DNA from: Mycocentrospora acerina
Lineage: Eukaryota; Ascomycota; Dothideomycetes; Pleosporales
DNA: 64,000 bases
Assembly (NCBI GenBank): GCA_022701365.1
Contig: JAKUHH010000058.1
Coordinates: 124,001 to 188,000, forward strand
Direction: 5' to 3'
Every line of letters begins with the position of its first letter. Position 1 is the stretch's first letter. A model generated the notes under the pieces. It had not been told where the DNA came from. It worked only from the letters and a program-made list of their open reading frames with translations, and made no database searches. Made by a program: the position numbers and the translations under genes. Below are positions 24,541 to 35,854 of the stretch, piece by piece.

Positions 24541-26121
24541 ATGCCCATGAATACGTCATCGCTGATCGCAGCGTTCCCTCGCCTCTTGCTTTTTACCGGC
24601 TTACTTCTCGTCTGTGGCTTCTTTTTTATTCCGCAACACTGTGGCACTGATTCGCCATACGGTCAACTTTCGATTTCGGACACAAACAACCGCACCTTTT
24701 CATACACCAGAAACACCACCCAGGCAAACTCAACATATGACACATCAGTACAGCACTTTTGGAAGGATCTTGCAACAGCTTTGGTAGATGCTCAACCGCA
24801 ATGCCGACCCCTCAGAGTCGAGGATAGTATTCGCACAGATTCGCAGAATTCGTTGAAGTCTTTTGATGAGAAAAAAATAATACCCCAAATTCTAAGAGAC
24901 TTGACAGATCAAGATGAGACTGCGCTATCTCAAGCACACTACCTCATGCGCAAATCTGTGCAACACCTAGGACCAAAACTTCCGTTTTCCAAGGACACAA
25001 TAGGCCTTGTGACCGTTTTGAATACGGAAAACACACGAAGCTTCTTGGTATCGCTTCGAATATTGCGACGAACCGGATGCGACTTACCCTTTCAAGTCTT
25101 TATCAACAACTTGTCAATATACAACACAGACCTGTGCAGGACGATCCTCCCCTCCCAAAATGCTCGATGTATCGTCTTACCGACTACACACGACCTAGCA
25201 GACCATGTTGCAGAACCTAACCTTTCTCAACAAAGGACCCTCGCCATTCTCTTTTCTTCGTTCCAGCATGTCCTATACCTCGACAGCGCCTCATTTGCTG
25301 TCTACGACCCAACAACACTATTCTCTTCTCGTCCGTATCGAACTCACGGACTTGTGACCTGGCCGGGTCAATTCCCTATCAGCACATCAGAACACTTCTA
25401 TACCACAGCTGGAATCCCGGAAGAAGTATCCTCCACCCGACGTTCGACTGCAAGCGGACAGATGATGCTCGACAAAGGCAAGCACCAAGAATCTTTACTC
25501 ATGATGATATACTACAACAAGTATGGTCGAGATTACTTCTACCCACTCATTAGCCCGGAGAGTCGTGGCGACGAAGAGATTGAGACAGTCATTCCAGCAA
25601 CTATGGCAGTAGGACTACCGTGGTACCAGGTCAAAACTGGAACACAAGCAGTTGGTCGCACAGAAGATGGCCATTTCCGAATATCGGCCATGGTGCATGC
25701 GAATCCAGGGGCGGACTTGGAAAGCGCCATCACAACTAAGATCAACACCCATGAAGATGGTTCTGCACAAGAAATCAGACGCCCACGTATAGATCGATTC
25801 CACAGAACAAGAAAAATAAATCAAACTACGAAAACTTCACGACCAATATTCGTCCACCACTCGCAACAAATACTTGACCCTACAAGAATCCTCACAGACG
25901 ATACATCTACCGCACAGACCCGCTCCGGACAGCTGACCAGGATGTGGGGCTCTAGAACAGAGATGGAAGAGCTGTTTGGATATGATCTTGAAGCAAGGGT
26001 CTGGGGCGTCATGGCCATAGAGGGATGTAGGGAGGACCAGGAGAGCGAGACATGCAGGCGTATCAGAGAGTACGTAGGGCGGGTATTTGGGTGGAGGGAT
26101 GGCGTTGATCCGCCGTGGTGA
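24541..26121 (+). CDS. Mnn1-like alpha-mannosyltransferase (GT71), divergent
   Basis: Single exon, 526 aa, type II membrane topology: short N-terminus, one membrane anchor (about residues 10-32), then a luminal domain, as for Golgi glycosyltransferases that extend mannans. The family is recognised from DTIGLVTVLNTENTRSFLVS, then FQHVLYLDSASFAVYDPTTL, then RSTASGQMMLDKGKHQESLL and YYNKYGRDYFYPLISPESRGDEE. These align with the SGQ..idK.rh, YYN.YGpdyyYpL and GDKETF blocks of the Mnn1 family. The metal-binding Asp-x-Asp of the family reads Asp248-Ser-Ala250 here and the GDKETF block is GDEEIET, so activity may be altered. A second ATG two codons in (24547) is an equal start. There are several possible N-glycosylation sites in the stem (NNRT, NTT, NST). 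Confidence 0.8.
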   Translation: MPMNTSSLIAAFPRLLLFTGLLLVCGFFFIPQHCGTDSPYGQLSISDTNNRTFSYTRNTTQANSTYDTSVQHFWKDLATALVDAQPQCRPLRVEDSIRTDSQNSLKSFDEKKIIPQILRDLTDQDETALSQAHYLMRKSVQHLGPKLPFSKDTIGLVTVLNTENTRSFLVSLRILRRTGCDLPFQVFINNLSIYNTDLCRTILPSQNARCIVLPTTHDLADHVAEPNLSQQRTLAILFSSFQHVLYLDSASFAVYDPTTLFSSRPYRTHGLVTWPGQFPISTSEHFYTTAGIPEEVSSTRRSTASGQMMLDKGKHQESLLMMIYYNKYGRDYFYPLISPESRGDEEIETVIPATMAVGLPWYQVKTGTQAVGRTEDGHFRISAMVHANPGADLESAITTKINTHEDGSAQEIRRPRIDRFHRTRKINQTTKTSRPIFVHHSQQILDPTRILTDDTSTAQTRSGQLTRMWGSRTEMEELFGYDLEARVWGVMAIEGCREDQESETCRRIREYVGRVFGWRDGVDPPW

Positions 26122-26475
26122 GAAATGAGAAAGGAAGATGCGATTTGTTCAGTGTTGATCGCTGAACAAAATGTCCATGTGGTATCTTACTGTAAGAAGG
26201 GAGTGTTGGATCGAGAAGAGTGTGTAGGATAAATGTTATGAAGGACAAGAATTGTAGATAGTTGACCAACATGTTAAATAAGAGAAATGATGCTTCACGA
26301 TTCTCAATTACTCTCCTGTGCAGACGTAGGCAGATTTTACATAGGTGGTTCGAAGTATCAAAGTGAAAAATGAAAAGATACATCGTACCTAATTGAATAT
26401 TCAAACAATCTCAACTTTCCCCATTCTTTTTCACTGATACCTAAAAATTTACACCTGCCAATTCACAGCCTCCTG
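26122..26475. other. Short intergenic region between convergent genes
   Basis: AT-rich spacer between the GT71 gene and the convergent small membrane protein gene. Nothing recognisable. Confidence 0.5.
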
Positions 26476-26949
26476 TCATTTCCTGAATCTAAAACCGATC
26501 CCTGGAGCCCTCCACCCACACCTCCGTCCATGTCTTTCCACCCAGTCACATTCAACCCTCAGTCCCCAACCATCCAACAGAATGTTCCTCACAATAAAGC
26601 CTGTCAATACAACCAGTAGGAAAACGAACAAGTAGATGAAGAAGAAATGATGGCGCGACTCTAACGCATTCTCGTCGCTTCCACCCGGGTGATCACTGTT
26701 GTTACCGGTGATGGTTCCAGCAAGCGGCATCTTTTCATCTGTGGAAGGGCCAACGTGAATAGTGGGTTGCATTGCGCGAGGGCGACTGGACAGGAAGATT
26801 GGTAGTATGGGTGTCATTTTGTTGAGTTTGTGGGATTGTTTTTGACAATGGAGGGTGAAGATGTTTGTGGAAGGAAGTGAAGAGTAGGTGGAGATGAGAT
26901 GGGTTTGGTTATTTTGTACTGTGAATGGAGGGAAGAAATCCGGTACCAT
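26476..26949 (-). CDS. Small single-pass membrane protein, function unknown
   Basis: Not recognised. The open frame is 157 codons. A start at the internal ATG 26817 (MTPILPIFLSSRPRAM) would give 113 aa and has a better context (CAAAATG). One strongly hydrophobic segment (HHFFFIYLFVFLLVVLTGFI) is followed by a short basic, Trp- and Cys-containing tail (VECDWVERHGRRCGWR). The segment before it is polar. This looks like a tail region of a small membrane protein. It is convergent with the GT71 gene and co-directional with the nitronate monooxygenase. Gene status is uncertain. Confidence 0.4.
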   Translation of the reverse strand: MVPDFFPPFTVQNNQTHLISTYSSLPSTNIFTLHCQKQSHKLNKMTPILPIFLSSRPRAMQPTIHVGPSTDEKMPLAGTITGNNSDHPGGSDENALESRHHFFFIYLFVFLLVVLTGFIVRNILLDGWGLRVECDWVERHGRRCGWRAPGIGFRFRK

Positions 26950-27197
26950 GGTTGAGAGTGGAGTGGGTTGGAGTGGGATGGGAGTGATGAGGTATTTAGG
27001 GTTGGAAAGCGTGTTAGAATGTCGTTCAGTCTATCAACATAGCGATTCTTTCTAATTAGTTGGTTTAAATAGGTTGATGTAGTCTTTAGGTACAAATGTT
27101 TGTCAACTTTCTTCTTTAAAATAGTCAGTCCCATTTGATTTGCGATTTCGTGGTACGAATACTTCAAAGTCGATTGGATCTATCTGTTCTACTCTAT

Positions 27198-28372
27198 CTA
27201 TAGTTTGCTCTTGCCCGCGGATTCCTGACCTTCTTCTATGTAAAGAGTCTGTGTTTGCCTCATTGTGTCGATGGCTTCGCGTTCGATACGCTTCAGCAAC
27301 TCCTCGTTGGTGGGAATATCGTGAATGAGACCAATGACTTGACCTGCGGTCCAGACCTGCATTCATTGTTAGACTGCGCACAAATAAGAACAGGGTTTCA
27401 AAACTTACACCAAAGTCTGGGTCGCCGTTCTCGAAGACCTGACGTCCTCGCTTGCCGCTGACATACTCGGCGACTTCCTCGAACTTTCCAGTTGTGCTGG
27501 TCTTCTCGATGTCGGCAGCCTGAAGAGCAACCTTGTTGGCGAACAGTCGCGAAGTGTTCTTCCAGCGTCGCAATACTAGAGTAGTATCTGTCTCTTGTGC
27601 ATCCACGATGGATTGCTTGATGTTCTGGTGGATGGGCGACTCGACTGTGCACATGAAACGCGTGCCCATGTTAATACCACAAGCGCCGAGGGCAAGAGCG
27701 GCGGCCAGTCCTTGACCATCTGCAAACCCTCCAGAGGCGATGAATGGTACGCCAAGCGACTGACGAGCCCTGCTTAGCAAGATAAAGTTGGTGATATCAG
27801 ACTCGCCAACGTGACCTGCACATTCAAAGCCGTCAATGGACAGAAAGTCGACACCCAACTTAACAGCAGACTGGGCATGCCTGATTGTGGTGCACTTGTG
27901 TAGGATGATTATACCAGCAGCCTTGAGCTGCTTAATGACGGGTCCCGGGCTGTTTCCAGCTGTCTCAACAATCTTAATGCGCTCATCGATTATAACTTGG
28001 GCGTACTCGGAATATGGCGGAGGGACGAGAGCAGGAAGGAGTGTAAGATTTACACCAAAGGGCTTGTTTGTCATTGTGCGGCAGCGACGGATCTCTTTGC
28101 GGAGGTCTTCGGGTGTTGGTTGTGTGAGCGCAGTCAACTACATGTATTGTTAGTAGGCTGCTTTGGTGGATGAAGTGAACAAGGACATACCAGTCCCAGA
28201 CCACCAGCATTGCTAACAGCGCTGGCAAGCTCTGCGTATCCAACCCATTGCATTCCACCCTGAACAACAGGCACTGTTCAGGATATGTCAGTTTCACGTT
28301 GGTTAGTAGTATGCCTGGTGACTGCTTACCTCTGATGCCGAGCGCCCTCGTGAGCTCTGTGTTGAAAGGCAT
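27198..28372 (-). CDS. Nitronate monooxygenase (2-nitropropane dioxygenase family)
   Basis: FMN enzyme that oxidises alkyl nitronates such as propionate 3-nitronate to nitrite and the carbonyl compound; in fungi it protects against plant nitro toxins. Minus-strand exons 28372-28330, 28273-28191, 28137-27409 and 27356-27198 encode 337 aa, normal for the family. The TIM barrel starts PVVQGGMQWVGYAELASAV; NKPFGVNLTLLP follows. DFLSIDGFECAGHVGESD holds the probable catalytic His151. The phosphate-binding glycines are in VPFIASGGFADGQGLAAALA and CGINMGTRFMCTVESP. The C-terminus includes VWTAGQVIGLIHDIPTNEEL. Donors such as GTAAGC and GTATGT and CTAAC branch sites support the introns. No neighbouring gene suggests a pathway. 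Confidence 0.93.
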
Positions 28373-29905
28373 TTCGCTTGTATACTAAAAAAAACAATGA
28401 AGAATCTTTAGGAGAAAACCAGAGTAGGTGTAAAAAGGAATCTTCAGACGCCGGCTAAGTTTATTTGAAGTTTCCCCAGCCGCGCTGTCTCAGACGTTGG
28501 GGACTCGTGTGGGGAAGCAAGTGCCGAGGCATTCCCAATGCGTAAGGGCGCGTCAGATGAGATCCAACAACGACTCGAGCACCGACACGATTCGGCCGTA
28601 CCGAGTCGCTTGTGAGAGGCTTCAAAGAGACATCGCCGGTAGCGTGTGGACATGACACCTGATGGAGTTGGTCGGTGAACCGCGGCATGTCAGATGCAGG
28701 GTGATCGCCGGGCTTACGTCCAGTGTCTTCACATGTTTGACCTTCCCAAACATCAAGCGTGATGCGCCTTGGATCGAACACGTCAACCATCTCCCTACTC
28801 ACGGGCAAGAACAAGGGGAGAGTGTAAGTCGCCGAATCGATCAACTCGGCTTCAGTAGCATCGCGATACAGAGCCTTTACATACTTTACTTTTCTTAGAA
28901 TTTACCTCGAATATTTGGCATGGGAAGTCTTCTCGTATCAACACAATCCGAAAACGCGACAACATCGTCGCTTCGTTCGCTTTGTAAGATGGGGGAACGA
29001 CATTTCCCCGGACGCGGCTTGAGAGTATATTGACAAGGTCACCAATTCGCTATTCATGTATCAGACAACCGGCATCACACCTCAGTTGTGTACTAGACAC
29101 GATGTACGATGGCATCATATGACACGAGAACGACTCTAAGCAGTATATTCACCTTAAAAATGAAATCCTAAGGAATATGATTTTGGTATGGCTGTGCAGA
29201 ATCCAAGTTCGCAAAAGAAGAAGAAGAAGTAAATCTGGAAGGCATCGGAAGAACGAGCGCTAAGGGGGTTGAAACTACTTCCAGATACTCTTGCGTAAGT
29301 GAGAACAGAGTTTCTTCCAAAGCGTGGGTACAAATCTTCAAAGTCAGCTACAGGTAAAAATCACATATAGATCCTTCGCCAACTGAATTGGCAGCTCCAC
29401 CTTCGTAACCTAATTCGTCACCTCTAATCTATTTGATGCCTCCTTTGTCATACTCTAGCCTCCGAATTCGTCGCTGATATCAGCTTCTGCGATTCCCAAT
29501 CCTCGCCTACCAAATCCAAACATCATAGCTCAAGATGCCCAATTCCTATTCCAACTCCAACTCCAACTCCAATTCTCTCAGCAACAAAATATCCTAGACA
29601 TCCATACCAGTAGTACGCTTTTGCTCGCAGAATTATGCTGAGGTTCCTTCGGCAACACTCTTTTCGTGCAGTTCTGGAACAGGGTCGAGAATACAAATAC
29701 CTTACTATTTCAGTTAAACAGACACTCTGATAGTGGCTATTTAGACTGTTAGTGGGAAGATTGCGAAGACGACTTTGGAGGTGGGAATTGTAGGTGCTGC
29801 TCGCAAGCGACATTTGTAACTGCACAAAAACTCAAGTACTCTATTTGCATGAACACAAACTAGAACATTTTCTCTGCATCTCGTAAGTACGTTTCGTTAT
29901 AGTTG
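28373..29905. other. Intergenic region with an orphan open frame
   Basis: A 127-codon minus-strand frame (28461-28844) has ordinary amino-acid composition but no motif I recognise, and no convincing upstream exon; it may be a gene remnant or chance. The rest is AT-rich with nothing clear. A short (AACTCC)n-like tract lies near 29550-29575. Confidence 0.4.
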
Positions 29906-31261
29906 TCATGATTCTCTGATAGAATCTTTTCTTATCTCGCATGTAGAAGGATTAGATGCCGACTCAATATCAACCTGACGTTCCCTAGCCTCAATAGTCC
30001 CCAAATCAAACGCCTCAGGTCTCCCAATGATACTCTCGCTCGACTCCGAAGGCCCTTGTAACTTCGAAGCCCTCTGAGCCGTCGTCTGACCACTTTGTTG
30101 TAGGTTTATATCTTCACGCGACATATACCCTGTCCCCATTCCCCTACTATTCCCAAACGACATAGTTACCTTATGCCAGAGACTTGACAACGCACCATCT
30201 AGCACGGGTAACGAAGCAGTCCAGATTCCCATGATGAGATCAAGACATGTCCACACCAGGACTTCGACGTACTCCCACGTAACGTCACGGAGCCCCGCAG
30301 GGCGGAACGATCGAAGCACTCCACCAAGAATGGTGATCCCTCCTGCACCCCAGTAGATGAACAAGCGTACCTTCTTCCCAAGACTCATGCGCACTTTCCA
30401 GAGAATGAAGATTGGCGCCGACGATAAAATCACGCCTTGTGCAAGATGAATCCCACTGAGTGCTTGGGCCTGGAGTCTCGTATCGATGCAAATGGGGGGC
30501 GTACTCTCGTGCCCACGATCGTACAAGGACCATTGTGTCTGCGGAGGACTACATGCAAATATTATCCAGAACAGGGCGACGATCATGTAGGCGATGACAC
30601 TGGCAATGAAGGTGTCGCAGAACCAGCGCCAGCGGAGTGACATGTGGTGTATTAGACGGCGGATAAACAGCGCGATAGAGAGCTTGATCAGCCCGACGGT
30701 TTGGTAGTAGGTAATCTTGCAGACAAAGCCGGTAAGGTTGCCGCGGTCGTATTGCGCATAAGTGATGTCCCAAATGTGTCTGCCGCCACCGCCGTGCAGG
30801 GCACCGAAGATCTGGAAGGAGGGATACACTAATGCGAGTGACTATGGCAACCTCGTGTTAGTAAGTGTTTTATAGATATTGGAACAGAACTGACGAACTG
30901 CCGCGGCCATGATTGTCCAGTCATCCCAGCCGAATTTCATTTGATTTGTTCTCATCCTTAATATCAGCCTCGCCGCGGTGGGTATCGCAACAGCTAGTAT
31001 CACAAAAGCCATGCCGACGAGAATTCCCGTTCTCCGACTCTCAAACACGTATCCCGGCGGAGCCTTTAGAGCCAAGAAATATCCTATCATGGGATTTGCA
31101 TTATTCAACGTAACTATACGCAATAGACCTTTGGCAATGTAGTAGTCTTGGAGGTTTGCGGGCGGTTGACCGATAAGCGCAGACGGTCCTGAGGCAGGGA
31201 GGAGTGACGGGCTATCGTATATCGCTCTCGGCGTTATCTGGAAATGAGGACTTTCACTCAT
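29906..31261 (-). CDS. Rhodopsin-domain (PTH11/SAT4-like) seven-pass membrane protein
   Basis: Minus-strand exons 31261-30899 and 30841-29906 encode 432 aa. Seven hydrophobic segments can be counted, starting with GILVGMAFVILAVAIPTAAR and including FIASVIAYMIVALFWIIFAC and LVWTCLDLIMGIWTASLPVL. Family hallmarks of the large fungal rhodopsin-domain group are FGWDDWTIMAAA after the second segment, KITYYQTVGLIKLSIALFI and a polar C-terminal tail (FGNSRGMGTGYMSREDI). There is no Cys-rich CFEM domain. Relatives include Pth11-like receptors of plant pathogens, but ligand and role vary widely, so only a sensory or membrane role can be suggested. The intron (30842-30898) uses the weak donor GTTCGT but has a good branch site (CTTACTAAC) and is needed to keep the frame open. 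Confidence 0.85.
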
Positions 31262-32280
31262 GGTGAGCGACGCGAAAAATACAAAGTCACATCAACAAAA
31301 AACGAAAACCGAGTGAGGAATGCAGAAGTTACTAGGAGTGCGAGCTCCAAGGGCCTCACTACTTGGCTGTTTGCACAAAAGAAGGAGAAATAAGAACGCG
31401 GCGAGTGCATAATACACCCGCATTTTGACCGCCAGCACATCCTTGTACCCATCTATCTAAATGACACGGTCTGAATGCAAAGAGTTCTTCTCGAGGTTTG
31501 ATCGTGCATAGAAAAAATCTATTCATCAAACGGTAGGCCCATATAAACACATACCCAGTACGGTAAGCTTCACATTGCTCCCTTGGTATGTGGTCCCGCC
31601 CGTTTGGCATTCCTCCCCGTCCGTGCCTGGGAGAGAATCCTCTTGTGCGGCGAGGGCCGGCGAAAGAGCCCGAAACCCAATATGGCCGATGAAGAACGCG
31701 TAGACTTAGTGCTTAGATCTCGGTTCTATTAGATGAGGTGGACCGTTAGTCGAATGCATAAAGAGCAATGACATCAGTTCTGGTCTGTGCTATGATTGGG
31801 AAAGAGGAGAATTGAATAGAGATATTCATCATAAAACCTTCACCTGACTGCGCAACGATTTTACTACTGGTCATAACAACTGCTTGGCAGTAGTACCAAC
31901 ATCGACCCAAATTTGCGTCGGCTGGGCAACCAGTCGTCTTGGTAGGATGGTCCGGGGGCGGAAATGACTCGAAATCCTGGAGGAATCTTACCAGGACCTA
32001 CTTTGTACTCCATCGCCGAATTACCTATTTCTGACAGGTAGATAGACGGAATATAGCGGCGTACATTGTGTAAATCCTACGACGATGGGATCGAATTTGC
32101 GGAGGATTCACATCAATCCTAGTTCCTTCTTGGTATTCTGCAGGATGAGATTTTTGGCGCAGGGGAGTCTGCACGATACAAATTTGACGCGGGCTCACAG
32201 TAACTGAAGAGAAAGCAAAGAAATCAACTTGTCCCTACTCATCTCCTGCATATTCTTTTCCCGGCTTGCTCGTGAAAAAA
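31262..32280. promoter_or_regulatory. Divergent intergenic region
   Basis: One kilobase between the rhodopsin-domain gene (minus) and the alpha/beta hydrolase (plus), so it probably holds both promoters. No gene or clear motif seen. Confidence 0.5.
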
Positions 32281-33494
32281 ATGATCACCTCGTTGATTTT
32301 AGTGTCTATTTTTGCGGCTCTCACATCTGCGCAGAAGACAGACTGCATCGGTGTTAATGCGATTAGTCCCAAATGCCGCAGCTCAGAAGTGCCGTATACA
32401 CGTGATTTTTTCTACGTTGGTGGTAGAACTCTTCCAGTTGCTGCGGGCGAATTGACGGCGGATAAGCTCTATGTAGAGAAGCTTACTCCTTCTCGTGGTC
32501 CTTACAAGTCCAAGCCTGTTGTCTTCTCTCATGGTGGAGGGTGTACTGGAGCTACATGGGTATGTAAAGCGAAGAGTGATTTTTATGGAGTGAATACGAG
32601 CTGATCTTGCCTTACAAATAGTTAAACACGCCTGACAACCGCAAAGGCTTTGCCTCCTACTTTATCGAAAATGGCTATACAGTCTACATTATCGACTCGG
32701 CATCTCTCGGCCGCAGTGCATCCTCAGATCAAGCCAACTTCCCCATGTCCCCTGGATCAACCACTCAACTAGTCGAGCAAGGCTTCACAGGTGTACAATA
32801 CTACAACGCCTACCCACAAGCATCAAAGCATACACAATTTCCGGGAACCGGCCGCACAGGAGACCCCATCTTCGAAAACTTCAAGAAACAGCTCGTCCCC
32901 TACACCCTAAACAACACCTCCTTTGAACTCGCACTCCGCACCTCTGGATGCGCCCTCCTCTCCCTCATCGGACCCTCGTACCTCGTCGCCCACTCCGCCG
33001 GCGCAGCAACCAATATCCTGCTCTCAAACGACTGCCCCCAGCACGTCGCCGGCAACATTAACCTCGAAGGCAGCACCATCCCCTTCTACTGGTACACCCT
33101 CGGCACAGGGGGCTTTGCATCGAACCCGTACGGCCTCGCGACCACGCCTCTCGACTACGAGCCCCCCGTCTCCCACGCCTCTGAGCTCATCATCGAGCAA
33201 GTCGGCAATGCAACCACCGCACTCCGCCAGTGCTACCGCCAAGTTGAGCCTGCGCGCACGCTCCCCAAAATCGCGGGTATCCCGTATGTCATGCTCACAG
33301 GTGAGGCAAGCGTGCATATTACGTACGACCACTGCATAGTAAATTATCTAAAGCAGGTTGGCGCAAAGCCCGAGTGGATCAAGTTGAGTGAGCGGGGGAT
33401 TCGCGGGAACGGGCATTTTTTGCATTTGGAGAAGAATAATGGGGAGGTGGCGGGGGTGGTGTTGAAGTGGATTGAGAAGACGGAGGGAAGATGA
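32281..33494 (+). CDS. Secreted alpha/beta-fold hydrolase
   Basis: Exons 32281-32559 and 32622-33494 (62-bp intron) encode 383 aa. The first ATG at 32281 gives a clean signal peptide (MITSLILVSIFAALTSA, cleaved before QKTDC). An oxyanion-type strand is seen at KPVVFSHGGGCTGATW. The nucleophile elbow is SYLVAHSAGAATN with Ser218, so the first Gly of GxSxG is Ala and the last position is Gly-Ala. The probable acid is Glu321 (VMLTGEASVHITYDH) and the catalytic His is His358 (GNGHFLHLEKNN). It is a family of fungal secreted esterase-like proteins whose substrates are mostly unknown. It could act on plant or microbial esters outside the cell. It is transcribed divergently from the rhodopsin-domain gene. 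Confidence 0.85.
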
Positions 33495-35018
33495 AGGTAG
33501 AGAAGAATGTGTTGGGTAGCTCAAAGGATGATGCATGTGTGTTTGTGTGTGCGATGAGGTGATTTATGAAATGCCTAAACTCAGCAAGGTATTAAATTGA
33601 CGACTAGGAAAAGTTTTGAGCTATGAATAGAAATTACAACATAAGGTGTATAATAAAAGAATTATTCTAGAACATCCCCTCACAAAATTTCATCGTCATA
33701 CCTGTACAGCATCATCATCACCCTTCTTCACACAACCCATCTTACGCGCAACGACTAGTAGTTAAAAACACCATACCAAACTAGATACTAAAGCTCAATA
33801 CACCACGTCACAGAAATAAGACTCCCTAGTGGAAAATAATTTTTTCTTTACATGTAGCGAGACCATCTTTCACACTCCCTTACCTCGTACCATCATCATC
33901 ACCATAAGCTTTGTATAGATTGACCTCATGTCTGAAATTACTCTCCGCATTGCACAATCCAGACAGACATTAATTCTGTGGGACCCAGAAGCCCACTTTC
34001 TCACCATGGAATTCTATCCTAATACAACACAACACTTCTCCCATGGATGCACACACCTACAAGTACATGCATCCCTCCCTCCCTCCCATTGAGCCGAGCA
34101 GAAGAAGGGTCGAGCCGCTAGAAGACCTACTTGCTGCTGTTTCTCAAAGGAAACAATATACTCACAAACATAAACAAGTTGGTTAGAATGCACACACACA
34201 CATATATATATAAATATATTCACACACCCAAAGATCACACCATCGCAATACAACCTCTCAACTCCACCCATACCCAGCAGTAGCAAAACAAGACAAAAAA
34301 GACAAAGAAGACCTACCGATTTTTTTTTCTTCACATAGAAATACATATATATATATACACACATGTCAACACGAACCAGAAAGGGAAAGAGGAAAAAGAA
34401 AGAATAGGTATAGTAACCTCAAAATCGAGAGTATTTGGTAATGCGGCATGACACGTCATGAGAGAGAGAGAGAAAAAAAGAGGCAAGCACAAGAAGAAAT
34501 GGAGCCAGACCAACAACGAAAAAATTCTACCAAACAGTCCGCTCTCGCCAGAAAGAAGAAAGAAGAAAAAAAGGAAAAAAGAAAAGCGATCCTCCCCCTT
34601 CCTAAAGACTATAGCTTAGTCATCGATGAATGTTAGGAAGAGAAAAAATGTATTTTAAAAAAAAAAGGATATGACAATGTTCACGACATATGGCAAGAAA
34701 ACAATACGGAGAGTGAGCTGGGGGCTCAGAGTCACTTTGGGGGGAGAGAAAAAAAAGAGAGAGAGAGAGAGGGCCAAGGTTTGTAGGATCAAAGAAATCT
34801 GTACATCTACTACGACGAGATACCGCCTTATTTCCATATCGCCGCCCCCACGCTCCAAATCAATAGCGACACCCAGATTGCACATACACAAAGAATCACC
34901 TAGTGACACATTGTTCCGTCCCTGTACTTCCGTCCGTTTTGATAGAGACTATTGGAAATGCCGGCGTGATGGAATTTCGCACTGAACGAAGAGACGAGAC
35001 GTCAAAAGCTAAAAGCAT
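33495..35018. other. AT-rich intergenic region with dinucleotide repeats
   Basis: No gene supported in 1.5 kb. It holds (CA)n/(TA)n at about 34190-34219, (TA)n(CA)n at 34343-34363, (GA)n at 34458-34473 and 34756-34771, and several A runs. The right part may be the 3' untranslated region of the COX6 gene. Confidence 0.55.
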
Positions 35019-35854
35019 CTATTTGTCGTCGGGGAACAGGGTCTCCTTGAGTGGGATGCCGAGCTCCTCGCGCAGGGGCTCAAGCTCGGTGAGGTACTCT
35101 GCGTATTGGCCCTTGTTCTCGACCTTGAACTTGATGCCTGCGGGGTGTTAGTAATCAGATTCGTTTGAGTGGCTGATGTTTTGTGTAGGCGAATAAATTT
35201 TGCTTGGGTTTGCACAAGCCCACGGGCGGATTATGTGCCCAATGGACTGCCCAAGTGCCAACGTTTTGGACTGGCCATCACGTACCCTCAAAAACTCGGA
35301 CAGCCGAGGGGAAGTCGTTGACACGCCTGGCAGCGCGCAGAGCGGCGGTGATGACCGAGGGCGAGGGGACGAGATCGTAGGCGAAGCAGTTGTTCAGGTT
35401 GCGCTGTGTGGCTGTTAGCTAGCCCGCAATGCCTCTCCCCGCCAGACTCGACCAGCTCGTGCCGGCAGGATCGGGCGATTCCGGTGCAGATGCGACCAAC
35501 ATACCTGAAGCTCAAAGACATCATTGACCTTTTCAAACTCCTTCTCATATCTGTGGGCAAGACACACACGTCAGCGATACAGCTCCTAGCAAGCTCCTCG
35601 GGGCTCAATGGCTGCCCGCCGTGCCCGGGCACTGCCCTCCGATGCTCCACTATTCCGAGTCCCCCTCATGCCCCCCCGGATGCGTCATACCTGGCGGTGA
35701 ATTCCTCAAATGTCTCTTCCGAGTGCGCGTCGCTGCAGCGGACTGCCGACTGGGAGAAGGCGCGCTGGGCGGTCCAGGCGACGGGAGTCGCGCGGTAGGT
35801 CGGGGCTCGCACGCCCGCTCGGCTGACCTTGGATGTGGCGCGGACAAAGGACAT
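35019..35854 (-). CDS. COX6: Cytochrome c oxidase subunit Va / yeast subunit VI, mitochondrial
   Basis: Structural subunit of respiratory complex IV on the matrix side. Minus-strand exons 35854-35691, 35550-35505, 35403-35286 and 35137-35019 encode 148 aa. The N-terminal 35-45 residues are a mitochondrial presequence rich in Arg, Ser and Ala (MSFVRATSKVSRAGVR... QRAFSQS). The mature part is highly typical: EETFEEFTARYEKEFEKV, NDVFELQRNLNNCFAYDLV, PSPSVITAALRAARRVNDFP, SAVRVFEGIKFKVENKGQYA and LREELGIPLKETLFPDDK. Introns of 101-148 bp are longer than elsewhere in the window, as is common for short nuclear-encoded mitochondrial genes. Its promoter lies between it and the end of the TFIIIC gene. 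Confidence 0.96.
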
